From: Leuctra nigra
Lineage: Eukaryota; Arthropoda; Insecta; Plecoptera; Leuctridae
DNA length: 64,000 nucleotides
Assembly: GCA_934045905.1 (NCBI GenBank)
Contig: OW203767.1
Location: 17,115,073 to 17,179,072, forward strand
Direction of reading: 5' to 3'
Shown: piece after piece, positions 1-12,968 of the stretch
Numbering within the stretch: the first letter of the stretch is position 1
How the letters are laid out: each line of letters opens with the position of its first letter
Made by a program: the position numbers and the translations under genes
Notes under the pieces: model-generated
Databases searched by the model: none
Told to the model about the DNA's origin: nothing
What the model saw: the letters and a program-made list of their open reading frames with translations, nothing else

Positions 1-868
1 CATTAAATTACCTACTAGGGGAGGTAATGCCGTTATCTATCTAGCTCATCGGTGTTTGGATAATGCGATTTTTCGGAGAGTTATAAGAGCCTTTCGCAAC
101 GGCGTCCAACTAATACGTTTTCCTTCTATAAATAAATTAAAAACTCTTGGGAAGGAGTGGAAATTCGAACAAATGTACCTTGATTGGATCTTTTGTTTTT
201 TTCTAACAACGCTTGTCGGCAGTTTATTAATTGTTGCGTCACTTAGGGCTCTTCGTAACGCGTGCACGAGTGGTCGGGTGGTGAAAGAGTACTATATCCA
301 TGGAGAAAGGAACGCACGCGACGCAATGCCGTTGTACCTGTATAAAGAACATTGACCGAGGAACTGGGCGATCTCGCTCCTCGAGGAATACAAAACACAA
401 TATGCAAAACTGTAACATTTACAGAAATAGCTGGAAATCATTTGACAATATTCCTTTTAATATAAATTCAAAAATAAATTACCAACCTAGTAAAGTAAGG
501 ACTGTTTTTTTTAAACTTTTATACATAATATGCAATAGAGTTGCTTGCTAGCCATTTCTCTAGACCTAGTAGTATTTCAGATTTTTTTACAGTGTAGACA
601 GAGATCAAGTTCTGAAAGAAGGATTGTTGCTCATAAACAATCAATACGTAAAAACGTAAATGGAACTATCTGCAAGCTTGAGCGATTCAATCAATATTGA
701 TTCCTGTACCTAGAAGTAGAACATCAGTATCACTGCAGGTAAGGGCCCCACGCCTTACCAAACATAGGTTATGTTGCGAGAGCTTGTGGATACCTATGAC
801 AAACCAACAAGTACACACACATCGATCATATACACATGCAAGTGAAGGTAAGTAAACTCTGGACTCAC
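1..868. other. AT-rich sequence downstream of the winged-eye-like exon; no gene resolved
   Basis: Only short open frames occur here (the longest is about 99 codons, plus strand 56-355) and I recognise none of them. On the minus strand this should be the intron that follows the donor at 868/863, together with any later exons of the gene at 869-3320. I could not identify such an exon: nothing resembling a BAH domain is visible. Confidence 0.5.
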
Positions 869-3320
869 CGGTACGAGATCAGGCGCTGCGTGCAGCAGGG
901 TCTCCGTGGCGACAGCGGTGGCCTCGGTCTGCGTGTGGCTCGTCGACGAGATGCGATACTGCATGCCGGCGATGCTGCAGTAGCCCTCGTGCGTGGTCGA
1001 ACTGCGATGCGTGGTGCTGTTCACGTACACGCCGGTGATCGTCACGTCGGTATCCTGGTTCACGATCACCGTAGCCACCTTCTTGTTGTTTGCCGTCGCC
1101 AGCTCGATGATGTTCGCTTCCTCATCGCTGTCGTCGTCGCCTTCCACCAGCTTCTTAGAGAGATAGATCTTCTTCTTTGATTTTTTCTTGCGATTGGACA
1201 AGTCGTCTTCGATAACTGGCGGGCTTTCAATGCGAGGCTTCTTCTGTAGCTTCTCCATTGGAGAGTAACTAGCTGACAGAATCGCTGAAGCGTTGAGACT
1301 CGCCATGCGCTTCCGCACAACCATGTCCTTGAGATCCATGATGACTTCGCCGCGTCTCGGCTTTGGGACCTTCTTCGGCGGCTTTGTCTTCGTCATGAGC
1401 TTCTGTTTGGGCGACGAGCTCGAGTCGCTGTTGCCGTTGTCTTCGGACGATGACGACGACGAAGTGTGCTGGTCCCAGTGCTGTCCGATTCCTCGTCTGC
1501 CCGGGCCCGAGCGCAGAGTTCTTGTCGACTCCGTCTTCACTTCCTCGACTGCCTCCGTGTCCTCGGGCCTCGCACAGACACTCAGCAAAGCACCGCGGCT
1601 TTCGTTCTCGTACAGGCAGTGTACTTTGGCAAGGGCGTTGAGCGAGGCCACGCGATGGCGCTTAGGACCGCTCCAGAAGCCGAACAACTTGATACGTCGG
1701 GCTCGTTGCTCACTGTCGGAGCCGCTGCCGAGTCGAGACACTTCGTTGGGACGCATTCGCTTTGCTTTAGCTGGAATCTTGCGTCCCGTTGCAAGCTTCA
1801 ACTTCTTCAAGGCAGGGCTCTGCTTCTTGATCAATGCTCTCACGTCTTTTACTTTGATCTTCTTTACAAGTTTCTTCTTCAACGGCTTGATAAGTTCACC
1901 GTTCTTTGTCTCCAACTTGACCTTGAAGTTTTTCTTTACCATCGTGTCTGATGCCTCCATTCTGATAGGGAGAGTCGGCTTGATGTCGACATTCTCAGAC
2001 TTCAAGTCCTCCTGCTTCAGTTGTTTCTGGCGTCGCAACAGCAGGTCGAGGGTGCAATCATCGGACGTCGAAGAGTTGTAGTCGTCCTGGAAGGAAAGAC
2101 TCTCGAGCCGCGCAGCTTCCTTCTCCTTCTTGGTCATCCTCTTCATCTTAGGCTGGCCCGATGTCTTCTTCACCTTAAACGTAACTTTCGTGGTTTTCAC
2201 GCCGACTTTCGGTTCGGTCTTCTGGAATACGACTTTCTTCTTGATGGTCCCGTCAGATTTCTTCTCTTTTAGAGCCTTTTTCGGGACCAACTTAACTTTG
2301 GTGTCAAGTTCAATATAATCATGTCCACTAATATAGTCTAGTGAAGGGAGAATTGTCGTCTGCATGGGAAGCCCGTAAAACACCTCCCTCTCAATGCCAT
2401 CCACATTCTTCAATTCCTCGTCAATCTTTGGAGTTTTCTTCGTCACTTTCTTCACCTTGGTTACTAATTTACTTTTTATTGCACTTGCCTCTTCATTCTC
2501 TTTGGCTTTCTTCTGGGGTTTTGTCAGATTCCTGGCGACTCCGTCGATCACTTCCAGTTGATTGCTCAGTGTGACATTGGAGGGCGCATCAAGCATCATG
2601 GGGCCGGTGTCGCCCGCTTTCCGACGTATCTTCTTGTTCGCAGCCGCCGATGACGGCACACGCTTCACGCTGGGCTTCCTAGCGGCGCTCTTCTTCTTGC
2701 CAGCGTCATCTGCACTCTTGGGTGTGCGTGGGGCTTTCACTTTATTCACAAGCACTTTAGGGAGAGCTTTCTTTGGAGCCTTCTTTCCGATGATATTTTG
2801 ATTCTCAAATGGTTTTCCAGGGATTAAAACATTAACTGCTCCAATGCTAGGATCTATAACGCCTGACAATTCAGCACCAGATAACTTTCTGACTTGGACC
2901 TTCTTCGGTTTAGCTACAGACATCTTCCTTTCCGCCGGAGGCTTCTTGGGGGCTTTTGTTCTCGGCTTGGACTCCGCAGGTTTCTTCGCCCTGGGCTTCT
3001 TGGGGGCCTTATCCTCCTTCTTCACGGGCGTCTTCTTACTCGGCTTGCGCTTGATCGTCGCGACGCCGCCGTCCAGCGCGATGACGGCGACGTCCAGAGG
3101 CGCGTCCAGCTTGCGCTTCTTGGTCTTGGCCGGCGCCAGGCCCTCGCTGGAGGCGCCGCGCTTGGCCTTGGCGCGCTTGTTGGACGCCGCGGCGGGGGCG
3201 GCGACGCGCGAGCCACGCGCTTGCGCAGGCACACGCATGACGGCGTCCTCTAGTTCACGACGCCATCGCCGTGTGTTCGACCGCCACTCCCGATCACACG
3301 CCCCGGCATTGTTCACAACA
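869..3320 (-). CDS. Large exon of a winged-eye / BAHCC1 / TNRC18-like chromatin protein (partial gene)
   Basis: A single open frame of about 817 codons. It is extremely rich in Lys, Ser, Thr and Ala, with many KK/KKP runs such as KKTPVKKEDKAPKKPRAKK, as expected of a nuclear, DNA- or chromatin-associated protein. The N-terminal part (SNTRRWRRELEDAVMRV) is followed by a long basic low-complexity region. Then come the conserved-looking blocks FGFWSGPKRHRVASLNALA with KVHCLYENES, an acidic/Ser patch (SSSSSSEDNGNSDSSSS), and DLKDMVVRKRMASLNASAIL. The paired 'ASLNA' blocks recall winged eye/BAHCC1/TNRC18; this is recognition from memory, not an alignment. The exon ends at a good donor, CCG|GTGAGT (base 869 is the last exon base). 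The chosen acceptor is ttctctctggaacag before 3320; an in-frame TGA lies just upstream of 3358. The BAH domain typical of the family is absent and must be in another exon. The exon is opposite a long antisense open frame (1293-2081) that is a compositional shadow. Confidence 0.6.
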
Positions 3321-3660
3321 CTGTTCCAGAGAGAATTCCTCACACAATACACTAACAAAAAGCCGGTGAAATGTTTTCAGAAAACGCTTTTATCACCGGA
3401 GGACATAAAGACCGCCTGAACAACAGTTGACACATAAAACGCTCACGTAAGCGCTAAGACGCTTATCCGCGCGTCATCGTGCGGGACGAGACGACTTGTT
3501 GCGTCACGCCGGAGTAAATCACCACACACTGAGGGAGGTCGTCGTAGTCCTCGTCACCATGGCGACCGAGCCGAGCTGCGGCCAGGCGTCGCTAGGCGGC
3601 GCGACGCTCTGTAGAGGGGGAAGAAGAGAGAAGGTTGCGGTGAGTCAGACAGAGTGAGAT
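3321..3660. promoter_or_regulatory. CpG-rich segment upstream of the winged-eye-like exon
   Basis: Bases from about 3440 to 3640 are far richer in CpG than the surrounding AT-rich DNA, as in a promoter or a coding exon. On the minus strand a strong acceptor, a long pyrimidine tract ending ccctctacag, lies before base 3608. On the plus strand a well-placed ATG (3559) reads open to a perfect donor at 3639/3640. The two readings compete. A promoter, a 5' exon of the minus-strand gene, or a divergent plus-strand first exon are all possible. Confidence 0.35.
3559..3639 (+). CDS. Possible first coding exon of an unidentified divergent gene
   Basis: The context gtcaccATGGCG matches a strong animal start context. 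Twenty-seven open codons (beginning MATEPSCGQASLGGATL) follow and end in phase 0 at the donor GCG|GTGAGT. I do not recognise the peptide and found no second exon for it. The same DNA also carries a strong minus-strand acceptor before 3608, so this may be a coincidence within a CpG-rich exon of the other strand. Confidence 0.18.
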
Positions 3661-3977
3661 GTATACACAATGATTCTCTTCAGTTCGAAACTTATTTAGA
3701 TAATCCGCGGAATGAGATTTATGATGGAATTAATTTAACTCGCGGTCTAAATTCAAAGTTTCAACAAAATGACACAATCCTCGAGATGGAAAATTGTATT
3801 CTGGCCGCTCGTATAAAATTCAACGAAAATAGGTCATATTCCAAACGATAATCCGTAGGCTAAATATAACTTTTTATATTGATTTCGCAATCTCTACGTT
3901 TCTAAGTTAAAAATCAACTCGAACTGTTTTGTCTCTAGGGTCGATTCAGCAGCTGATCACAAGTTATGAGTCACTCA

Positions 3978-3995
3978 CCCCCCCCCCCCCCCCCC
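3978..3995. repeat. Poly-C tract (18 C)
   Basis: An uninterrupted run of 18 C on the plus strand. It is one of several long C/G homopolymers in the window and is likely to be length-variable and error-prone in sequencing. Confidence 0.9.
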
Positions 3996-6430
3996 TGCGT
4001 CACACATTACCGCCCCTACGGCGACAGATAACGCGCCATGCAAGATCATCCCCTGTTTGAACAGTGGTTCGCGTCTCACACCCCAGGCACGAGCTCGCAT
4101 TGTGAAGCGAAGTCGTAAAGAAGTGACCGCTTAGAGAAGCCATGCATTGAAATTACCGTCAAGTGTCGACGTCGACCTTAATCCACACGCGATTATTGAA
4201 AGACGAATTTTCTGCGCATAAAATCAGAGTGTCTGTGAAAGCGTTTCGTTTTGAATTTTATGACAGCTATCGATGTTGACATAAATTTATTACTTTCGAA
4301 TTGATACGCTTATCCGCAGAAAAAAAGATAAGAAAAGATGAGAAATTTTATCCCCGATAGATCTGTGATTTTCAAAACAATTGATTTTCCTTTTTTTGAT
4401 ACAATTTCAATTTGTCGCTATAGTCTAACGATTTTACTAATCAGTTAGCCCACATGGCTCGTTTTTTTCTTTAAAAAATAATCTGTGGGTGATTACCTAC
4501 CTGAATAAATAAATAAAAATGAATTGACTCCCTCATTACTACTTTTTACTACTGTTCAAATGTCATACCATTCCTCTCCACAAGTCAAAATTTCGCAATC
4601 AACCCATTGTGGTGATCATTTAGTAGTAAAAGAGGTACTTCTATCGATTAGGATTGTTTTTGTGCTCTCATTTGAGCGAGTGGTGTATCAAGTGCAAGCG
4701 AATAAAGATGACTCGTGGCCTAGATCGGGGGTAGCCACCCCTCCTGCACCTGACCCCCCGCCGCAGGGGTGAGCCCCTTCAGTACACAGAGCAATGTGTG
4801 CCACAATATTGTCCGAGGCACGTGACTATGCAAAGTGGAACTGAGGGGGAGACGATGTAAGGGATGCATTTAGTAGCTATCAAACAGAGAATAAAACGCG
4901 GAGACTTGATAAATGTTGAATGCTTTAGTCTCAAAATTCAGAACGAAATAATTCAATTTGCATGTAGGTAAATTTTTCAAGCCCCTTGCTCACATTATTT
5001 TTCGAATTATTCATCAATAGTTTGTACAAATTGAAAAACAGTCGCAGTGTTAGTGTATCAAGAAACAAAATTATAGTGTGATTTTCGTTACGGAAAATCA
5101 GGTAGGTAAACTTTAAGTTATTGAAATACCTGTTGTATTAAAAAACATTGAAATTGCTCTTTAAAAATGTAAACCAATGTCCGTCAAATAACTTATCCAG
5201 CTCTCTCATTGACGTAGTCTTTTTATAATAATTAATCGACCAATCAACGTTTCACTGATCCTAAAACATGAATTTCTTGTTGGAATTAAACCTTACCGAG
5301 GTATATCCACTTGCTTTTCTTGCATCATGTGAACTCAACACGGAAAACAACGTAATTAACTAATTTTAATACATGGCCTCACGTTAATTGTATCCCCCTG
5401 TGTATTCTTTATCGAAACGGGGCCGGGTCCCAGAAGAACAGAAGCTGTGCGACTTGCGATAAATTTCTAAACTTCATCAGGTTAACAATCTCTAACTACT
5501 AGACTTGAAATGCAACGACTGAGCACAACACTTCTTCAACCCGACGCTAACAATGAGCATGTATATGATAATTGATTGTTAAACATCCACTGTAATCGAG
5601 AACTATAAGCTTCGAATTACCTTGGGTCGATTGAAAAACACCCGTCCATGCAACAATATTATGCAGTCTTTGACCATTGGCTCCGCAATTGAAACAGTGC
5701 TTGTTGTTTTATCGGGTCTGTAACCTAGTCCTAACCTGATTGAAAATAATATATAGTAGTTGTTGCATTGCTGTTCCATACGAAATAGATCAATAAAATG
5801 TTTAAAAGTCATCATCGATTTTTAGAAATACTGAATAAGCCTTTGTAATTCTGCACAAAATGTCATATTGCAGAACTTGTATAGGGGACGAGAAAATAGA
5901 TTTTACTGCACAACAAAGTTGAGTAATCTAACCAAGGATTATGGAATACCGTTTTGGTCCGAAAATACTGCCGGCATTTTAATATGTCTAGTATACCTTT
6001 CGGGTGCCAATTGTTTAAAATCAGAGCAACAAAACCGAAAATTCGACAATCAAACGAGAAATGATGCTACATTATTCAATATCATTTCAATTTGCTACAG
6101 CGGAATCAAATTTCAACGTCTATTTATTCAGGTAACAATATAATTTCTATCAAGTGATAAACTCAACTCGATTTCATCAGACAGAGAATAGAAACGTCAT
6201 TAAAACGTTATCAAGACGTGTTGACAAAAGACGCGAGCTCTATTTGCCGACATTCCGGTGACAAAGAACCCGCTTCGAGACCCGACGCCGTCACATCGCA
6301 GCCACGGAGAGTGATATATTATCGATCTAATCGACTGTCAACGTTAATTAATAACATCGACAATATGATTAGAACGTGTGAAACTCAGTTAGCTGTCGGA
6401 TGGCGGGCAGTGATTTCACCCCGTGGTCAT

Positions 6431-6451
6431 GGGGGGGGGGGGGGGGGGGGG
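6431..6451. repeat. Poly-G tract (21 G)
   Basis: An uninterrupted run of 21 G on the plus strand. The exact length may be unreliable in the assembly. Confidence 0.9.
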
Positions 6452-7015
6452 TGACAGGGGGGAAACAACAGAATCAGCGGGCCGACGGACATTGGCGACT
6501 AATTCGTGAACCCCTAGTGCCGAGTTCGATTACCGGTGCACTCATTGTTTGTTGGGGTGGGTGGGGGGCAGATGCATGTCACCTACATTATGCAGCTAAA
6601 GTCTAGCTAAAGTGTGTTTAGAATAATTTTATTGGTTGTGTTTGTGACAGTGCCATTTAATGTGCTACGGGGAAACTTTTATTTTTATTGAGGTACTAGA
6701 GGTCGTCCGTGTAATTTTTTGTTGGTAAACAATGCCACTGAATTGAATTGATACTAACGTCTGAAAAAATATAATCGGTGTTTTTTTAGAAGAAAAAAAG
6801 AGGGTATCTAGGTAAATTGTTTTGTTATGATACTTTATGATACATTTTTTACCTGCTGTTATAGTGGAGAAAAGATAGAGAATAAAGGCAATAAAGATAT
6901 ATATATATATGATACTTTATGGATTGTGAGTTTTAATTTATTTCGAATAATAACAAAAGACCTGTATCCAATTGAGCTTGGTCTTTTTCTATCTCTATCC
7001 AGAAAAAAAACGTAG

Positions 7016-7216
7016 GTACACTCGACAATTCATAAAACGGTATTTGAAAGAAATGGATTGTCTGAAAAAAATCTGATGAATTCTATACTTACTCGTCATC
7101 TACCTCTAGTAGGTGAGCTCTGATTTCATTGATAAAAAGAAGGATTGATTGACAATGAACCTGACCAGCAGCCAATCCGTTTCGTTCAAATACCGTTTAT
7201 GAATTGTCGAGTGTAC
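7016..7216. mobile_element. MITE family A, copy 1
   Basis: Terminal inverted repeats: the left end begins CACTCGACAATTCATAAAAC and the right end is its reverse complement (ccgtttatgaattgtcgagtg), each flanked by TA. The element is about 200 bp with no coding capacity. A second copy at 11123-11326 lies in the opposite orientation and shares the internal text. A divergent third copy is at 40667-40887. The TA flank suggests a Tc1/mariner-type mobiliser, but that is inference. Confidence 0.85.
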
Positions 7217-8559
7217 ATGTAAGTAATTCATTTACGCGTTTATCACGATTATAAATACTTGTTCGTACTGAATTAATTAGGTACTAAATTAATTACATTT
7301 TAAATGCAAATATTTTCACGTTGAGGGGAAAAATTAAGATGAAAAAATCTACACATTTTCTTTAATAATTCTGTGCCTACAGGTACGCTAGATTTTAACC
7401 GGTCGCTGAGTAGGTAATATTCATTTTCCTCATTCGCACATCAGAATAAGAATGTAAGTGTCGAAATGGTCAATTGAATCGCACGCTTCGCTAATTTAAC
7501 GAAGTTAATAAAATAAAATAAAACATTCCCATCAAAACGATAGAATGCGTGACCCAATAACTGCCGAGAATAACGAACGAACAAAACACAAATACGGTTG
7601 TTAACCCCTTGAGCAAGGCAGTGACTTGTGATTTCCACTTGCTTCGAATCTCTTTGCCTAACACGGTCGGCCAAACAGGACTGCAGACGCTGAGAGAATT
7701 TATTACCTAGCACCTAATGACAAGGACGCTTGCAATTCGATCTCGCAGTGCAATATTGCAACTTTGCAAGAAGAAGCAAAACCTTACGAGACCTAAGTTA
7801 AAGCTTACAGCAACATGACGTTTTCAGGTCACCGTCATCAATAGCATAGTACACTCTAAGAAATACTGACAGCGCCCAAAATCACTTAACAAATTAGATG
7901 ATCCTAATCTAATATATAATCTAATGGATTAAATTCAATCTAAGCTGAACCTGATTTAAGACGTTGTAAAGAAACACCTGTCAATTAATTTAAACTAATC
8001 TCCAGTATCTTGATTCTTAATTCGAAACAATAGATCGAAGATTTGGGAGGTGTCTAGAATATCGTACGTTGAACTAACTATAGGTGTGAATAATGTTAAG
8101 GAGTGGGGGAAGATACCATGCGCGTGGACAGGGGGTTACAGATGTCATTCGAACTTGATTTCATTGACGAAATCCAACAACGGGTTTGCGGTTTGATTGA
8201 AAAACAAACGTGCTGTTATGTTTGGACAGGTTGCAATCGAGGGGTAACAAGTGCAATAGAAACCCACCCCCCTTTGCTGCGCCGCTCATGGCTAGAAAGG
8301 ATTTCAATGCAACTCCGTATGCCGATCGATTCCCCCCCACCTTCACCGACTACATAAAGACAAACATACCCCTACACATAGAAAATACAGCAACAATTTG
8401 TCAACTACTATGACTAGGCAGTAAAGAATAGAGCCGATTTTTAAGTTATTAAAATGTGTCGAAGTGTATTTCCTAGACTAATAATTGTGTACAAAGACAA
8501 TACATTGTTTATTTACCTCTCAAAATGTGGACACGATCACAAGTAGACTGCTTTCGTCA

Positions 8560-8720
8560 CCAAGTTTCACAAAATGGCGCTCGGCGCACGCAGTCTAAAA
8601 TCGGACGACTCCAATTTTCATTCGCGCTCCATCTGGCGGCGGAAAGAATAAGCATGGACAGTTGCATAGTAACGCGCTGTGATTGGCTAATACGAAATGG
8701 CGGGAAACTCTCGCGATGAC
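8560..8720. promoter_or_regulatory. Promoter-like motif cluster (X-box, CCAAT, E2F-like, TCTCGCGA)
   Basis: A short CpG-rich island in AT-rich DNA. It holds GTTGCATAGTAAC (8661-8673, resembling an RFX X-box), ATTGG (8682-8686, an inverted CCAAT box), GGCGGGAAA (8699-8707, E2F-like) and the palindrome TCTCGCGA (8709-8716). This density of promoter motifs suggests a transcription start. No adjacent first exon was recognised on either strand. Confidence 0.35.
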
Positions 8721-8768
8721 AACGTTTTGAAAGTACACGTTGGAGGATAAACAATAGCTAGAGTCGGT

Positions 8769-8846
8769 GACAGGCAAAGATGAACCCACTTTAGCATTGC
8801 CAGGTTAAGGGCGGCCCATGCTAGAGCGGGTTAATCTTTGCCTGTC
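8769..8846. repeat. 78-bp near-perfect hairpin
   Basis: Inverted arms of about 32 bp, left beginning GACAGGCAAAGATGAACCC and right ending GGGTTAATCTTTGCCTGTC, surround a short loop. It is either a tiny MITE or a structured-RNA candidate. It lies immediately beside the promoter-like cluster. Confidence 0.75.
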
Positions 8847-10850
8847 CTCGACAATAGTTTAATTACTACAATGTTATTTATATTTGGAGACCTGTTCCTG
8901 AAATGATATGCATTTTCAATTTAGCACAATATATTTAAACACGATCCACTGATCATCACCAATCTAAATTTTAAATACAATCTGGAAGAAGAATCCTTCG
9001 AAGTACATCCTTCGAAACGTCGCGAACGGCCCTTATCAGGGCCACCAGCACCTCCAACGGAACAAACCGTCACCACTGCCATGTCATTACAAGATGGTTC
9101 CGAAAACGTCCACGACATCAAAAATGAAAGACTTAAAAGTATATTTTGTGATTTATACTAAGTTGCATAGTTTTAGTTTTATAGTGTATAGTTTTTGAAG
9201 AAGAAATAAAAAGAGAGGTTATAAAAATATTAGTATTCACCTATTTTTCCATAATTTCATTTTTTTTTTATATATAAACTAAAAGGTGTTCAGTGTCTCT
9301 ATGGTGTAACATTTTAAACCTTTTTGGATGTTTCATAGGTGCTAAACATCCTAGCCCTACTTATGATTTATGAAATAATAGTACCTAAATTTATAACGTT
9401 ATTTCCGGTCCAGCTAATTAGGAAAATTTAGTTTTACGAATAAGTACTTGTTTGTTAATGTTTATTACTTACGTCACACTGATCGTCATTGATACCAGAT
9501 AACTCAATAAAGCAACATGAGTACCTACAATAATAATATTGTAAAAGTAATAAAAAAAAACTAACTACATAATCTACTCATAAAACGAGAACATTGCTTG
9601 GTTTGAAGTATACCTACAGAAGTTCTTCGCTTAAAGATATTCGTCCTTGCTTGATAGCTGTGTGCTCGGTCACTGAATAATACCACTTTGCGCCTTGATT
9701 TTATTTCGTGAGAAAAGTGTACTTTGGGACAGAAACTTTTATCAAGAACGCGTTCAGGACCTCGTACTCTTCACTAAACTTACTGATCTGTCCCGAATGT
9801 AGCTAATTAGTAATTTACCAAACTATGAGGTCATGCTCCTTTTTAAGGGAATCGACCCCCCACCCTCCTTAGTCCTAAGATAATGGTCATGGCACATCAG
9901 ACACCAAAAGTAAAAATGGTAAATGTATAGCCACAGACTAAGTATAGCCATCCAATTGGACGACTCACGTTCGAGGTGAATTGCTCTGTACTGTTTTTTT
10001 TTGGAGGTGACGATGGGATTTCTAGCCGCCCAGAAACAGGATCGTCACATTCTTGGGCCGTAATGGAATTAATAAGAAGAAGTTATTTGAAAAGGCCCGT
10101 GTGTCTCAGGGCGGGTCATATAGCTCGAATTGACGATATTTATTTATTTATTCATTTTTTTGTCTTGTATATCACAACTTTTTAAATAAGATTTTATAAT
10201 AGGAGATGAGAATTGTGTATTGTAAAAACTTGGACGAGTGGTGTGACCACCACATCCCTAAATGTACTTTAATTTACAAATAACAAAAAAGTTTTAAATT
10301 CGCAGTATAGGTATATGTATCTTCTTTGAATATTTCTTTGATAGGGTCTTGCAGTACCTCGTAATAACGAGTCACTGATTAGAGAATTTAATATTTATCT
10401 TGTGCTATATTTAATGTTCTGATGTTCACTGCCTTGCAACTTGTGGAAGTTGTGGCGACGGAAGATAAGTAACGATTAAGAATGGAAGGTGGGAAGGAGG
10501 AGATCGTGGTCTATTTGCAATAGGGAAAAGTCTTTTGTTTGACTAGAGACATGGTCATGAAAGAAACTACGTGAGGAATATCCGGAAATACTCACAAATA
10601 TTTAAATATTTTATTTATTACTATTTATTACTACCTACTTATTTATATATTTATTTTGAAAATACATTTTTATAGGAAAACGCTCATAGTGTAGAGTGAT
10701 GATGAGCGAGCACCGATACGTGCAACGCATGCTTTTCATTATCCCAAATTGGTGTTAAAGTATTGTTTTTTTGATATAAAATTGAGTCAGGAGAATAGTG
10801 AACAGTTATTACAGTGGCGTGACAACCGAATGGCTGGGGCGGCAAAATGC

Positions 10851-10960
10851 CAGGGGCCCAGGCACTAGGGGGGCACCAGGGGCCAGGCACTAGGGGGGCA
10901 CCAGGGGCCAGGCACTAGGGGGGCACCACGGGCCCAGGCACTAGGGGGGCACCACGGGCC
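10851..10960. repeat. GC-rich minisatellite, about 25-bp unit, four copies
   Basis: Four copies of a unit beginning GGCACTAGGGGGGCACCA start at 10861, 10886, 10911 and 10937. They are embedded in a GC-rich patch ending near 10999. Confidence 0.9.
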
Positions 10961-11122
10961 ATTGGCGCCGACTCCGGGGGTGCCCGGGGGCGAAAGCACC
11001 CACAGGATGATTTTGTGTTTGTGTACACAAAATTACTTATGAAAATAAAATGCAAAAAATTCAGGCACTTCATCTCGTCTAATACCTTACATTGAAATGT
11101 AAGTATCATTTAAACATGCAAG

Positions 11123-11326
11123 TGCACCCAACAAATCATAAAACGGTATTTGAATGAATCAGATTGGCTGCTGGTCAGGTTCATTGACAATCAATCCTTG
11201 TTATTATCAATGAAATCAGAGCTCACCTATAGGTGAGTAAGCGTAGACTCCATCGGATGTTCCCATCACATTTTTTTCAGACAATCCATTTCTTTCAAAT
11301 ACCGTTTTATGAATTGTCGAGTGTAC
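11123..11326. mobile_element. MITE family A, copy 2 (inverted orientation)
   Basis: The right end gaattgtcgagtgtac is identical to that of the copy at 7016-7216. The left end has drifted (gtgcacccaacaaatcataa). The internal text (GACAATCAATCC, ATGAAATCAGAGCTCACCTA) is the reverse complement of copy 1. Confidence 0.85.
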
Positions 11327-12941
11327 ATATAGATTCATCAAAAGAAATTTTAAAAAAGATTGTTGACTTCAATATAATTTGGAAATAATACTAAAAAAAC
11401 TATAAGTGTGTTTTTGCAACAATAGCAATTTTTGAAGCAAACATTTTGAGATATTGAGATTTTGGATAATAAATATATGGTTTGTGTAACGTCCTAAGAA
11501 TATAAAAAAAATTACAAAAACAATGTTCATAAAATTTTCTATTTGTGTTTAAATAAACTCGTAAAATTTGAGGAACACTGCAATTTTATTGTAGAAGTTA
11601 GATATGTCACCATTGTCCTCCCTGTCCTCCCTTGGAAAGGGTTTTTTGTTGTGCTTTTTATTGGAATACATGTTGTTTGTGTGACGAAATGTCGTCCGGA
11701 TTTGTTGCATTCACCGGTGCTCGCTTTTCATCGCGTTACACAGGGCGTTTTATTAGGGAATTTCTTATTTTAGATTTATTTGTATAGTTTAGGAAATGAT
11801 AAAACGGTTATGTGAAAGAATAGCTCTTGTGCATAATTTCGTCGAAAACACAATAAGTATATTTATCATTATATATTATGAAGTCATTTTTCCATATTTA
11901 TTAATATTAGAGTTGATAATTCCATACAAATTTGTCTACATCAGCGTTAAATAGGTATCATGTAATTTATGAAATTGTCTTAAAATAACTCATACCAACT
12001 GATTTAGATACGATACAAATTACTTACATTCAATTTTGTGAGTTGGCAATCCATTTTTCAAAATTACCGCTCTAAACACCATGTTTTCTGAAAGAGTAGT
12101 ATATTTCCTTGTCCGATCGTCAATGATAAATTCTCCATAAGATGTCTTCGCGCGGGTGTCCGCGGGTATGCCGACTGTCTCATCCACTCATTGTCGCGCG
12201 GGTGTCCCGATTCCACGGCCTCCTACATTACTGATCATTGACGGAATGTTCAGCTGACTGACATCCACCAGGCCGATGTCCAAGATGGCCGATAAGTAAA
12301 CAAACGGAGAGCTGTCAAAACTATTGTCTATTTTCTTTTCAATTACATTTTACGCGAATTTTCACTAAAATCCGTGTGTTGATGAACTAAAATCGTAATA
12401 GGTATAACTTCTATTATAAATGTTGTTTGTGTCGAATAAATGAAGTGAATATGTGGCAGAATTATTTTAAGTTTTAAATAAAATAAGAGAAGTTGATTGC
12501 ACATGGATTTGCCCAGACGTAGTACCTACCTTGCCGTTGAATTAAATGTCTAATTACCTGTTGCTCTTGAACACATTTTATTCACGTGTTTTCTTCAACC
12601 GTTTCATTATTAATTCAACCAAGTCCAACAGGTTGCATTTTCATCAATTTTGAGGTAAGAAGTGTTTTGTTTTCTGCTAAAACTCGGCATATTATTTTCC
12701 AGAGAATGGAGATGGATTGCTTTTTATGCAATTGTTGCGCACTTTTTCTTGTGTGTAAGAAAAATGAATGAAGATATTACGACTAAATTAATTAATCGAA
12801 TTATGAAAAATCTTTTGGATCCTGAGAGAACATCAATTTCCCTATACTTGATACGTAAATTAATTGATAATAATTTTATTAGTCCCATTTTTTTTAATTC
12901 TAATAAACGCTTGTTCCTGCCATACCTTTCTCCGGCTATGC

Positions 12942-12968
12942 CAGCCCCCCCCCCTCCCCCCCCCCTCC
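12942..12968. repeat. C-rich tract
   Basis: Two runs of 10 C are separated by a single T. It lies in otherwise AT-rich DNA with no gene signal. Confidence 0.8.

Noticed and set aside
1293..2081. 262-codon plus-strand open frame
   Set aside because: It lies wholly opposite the lysine-rich exon 869-3320. Codon bias there removes antisense stops, and the peptide has no recognisable domain.
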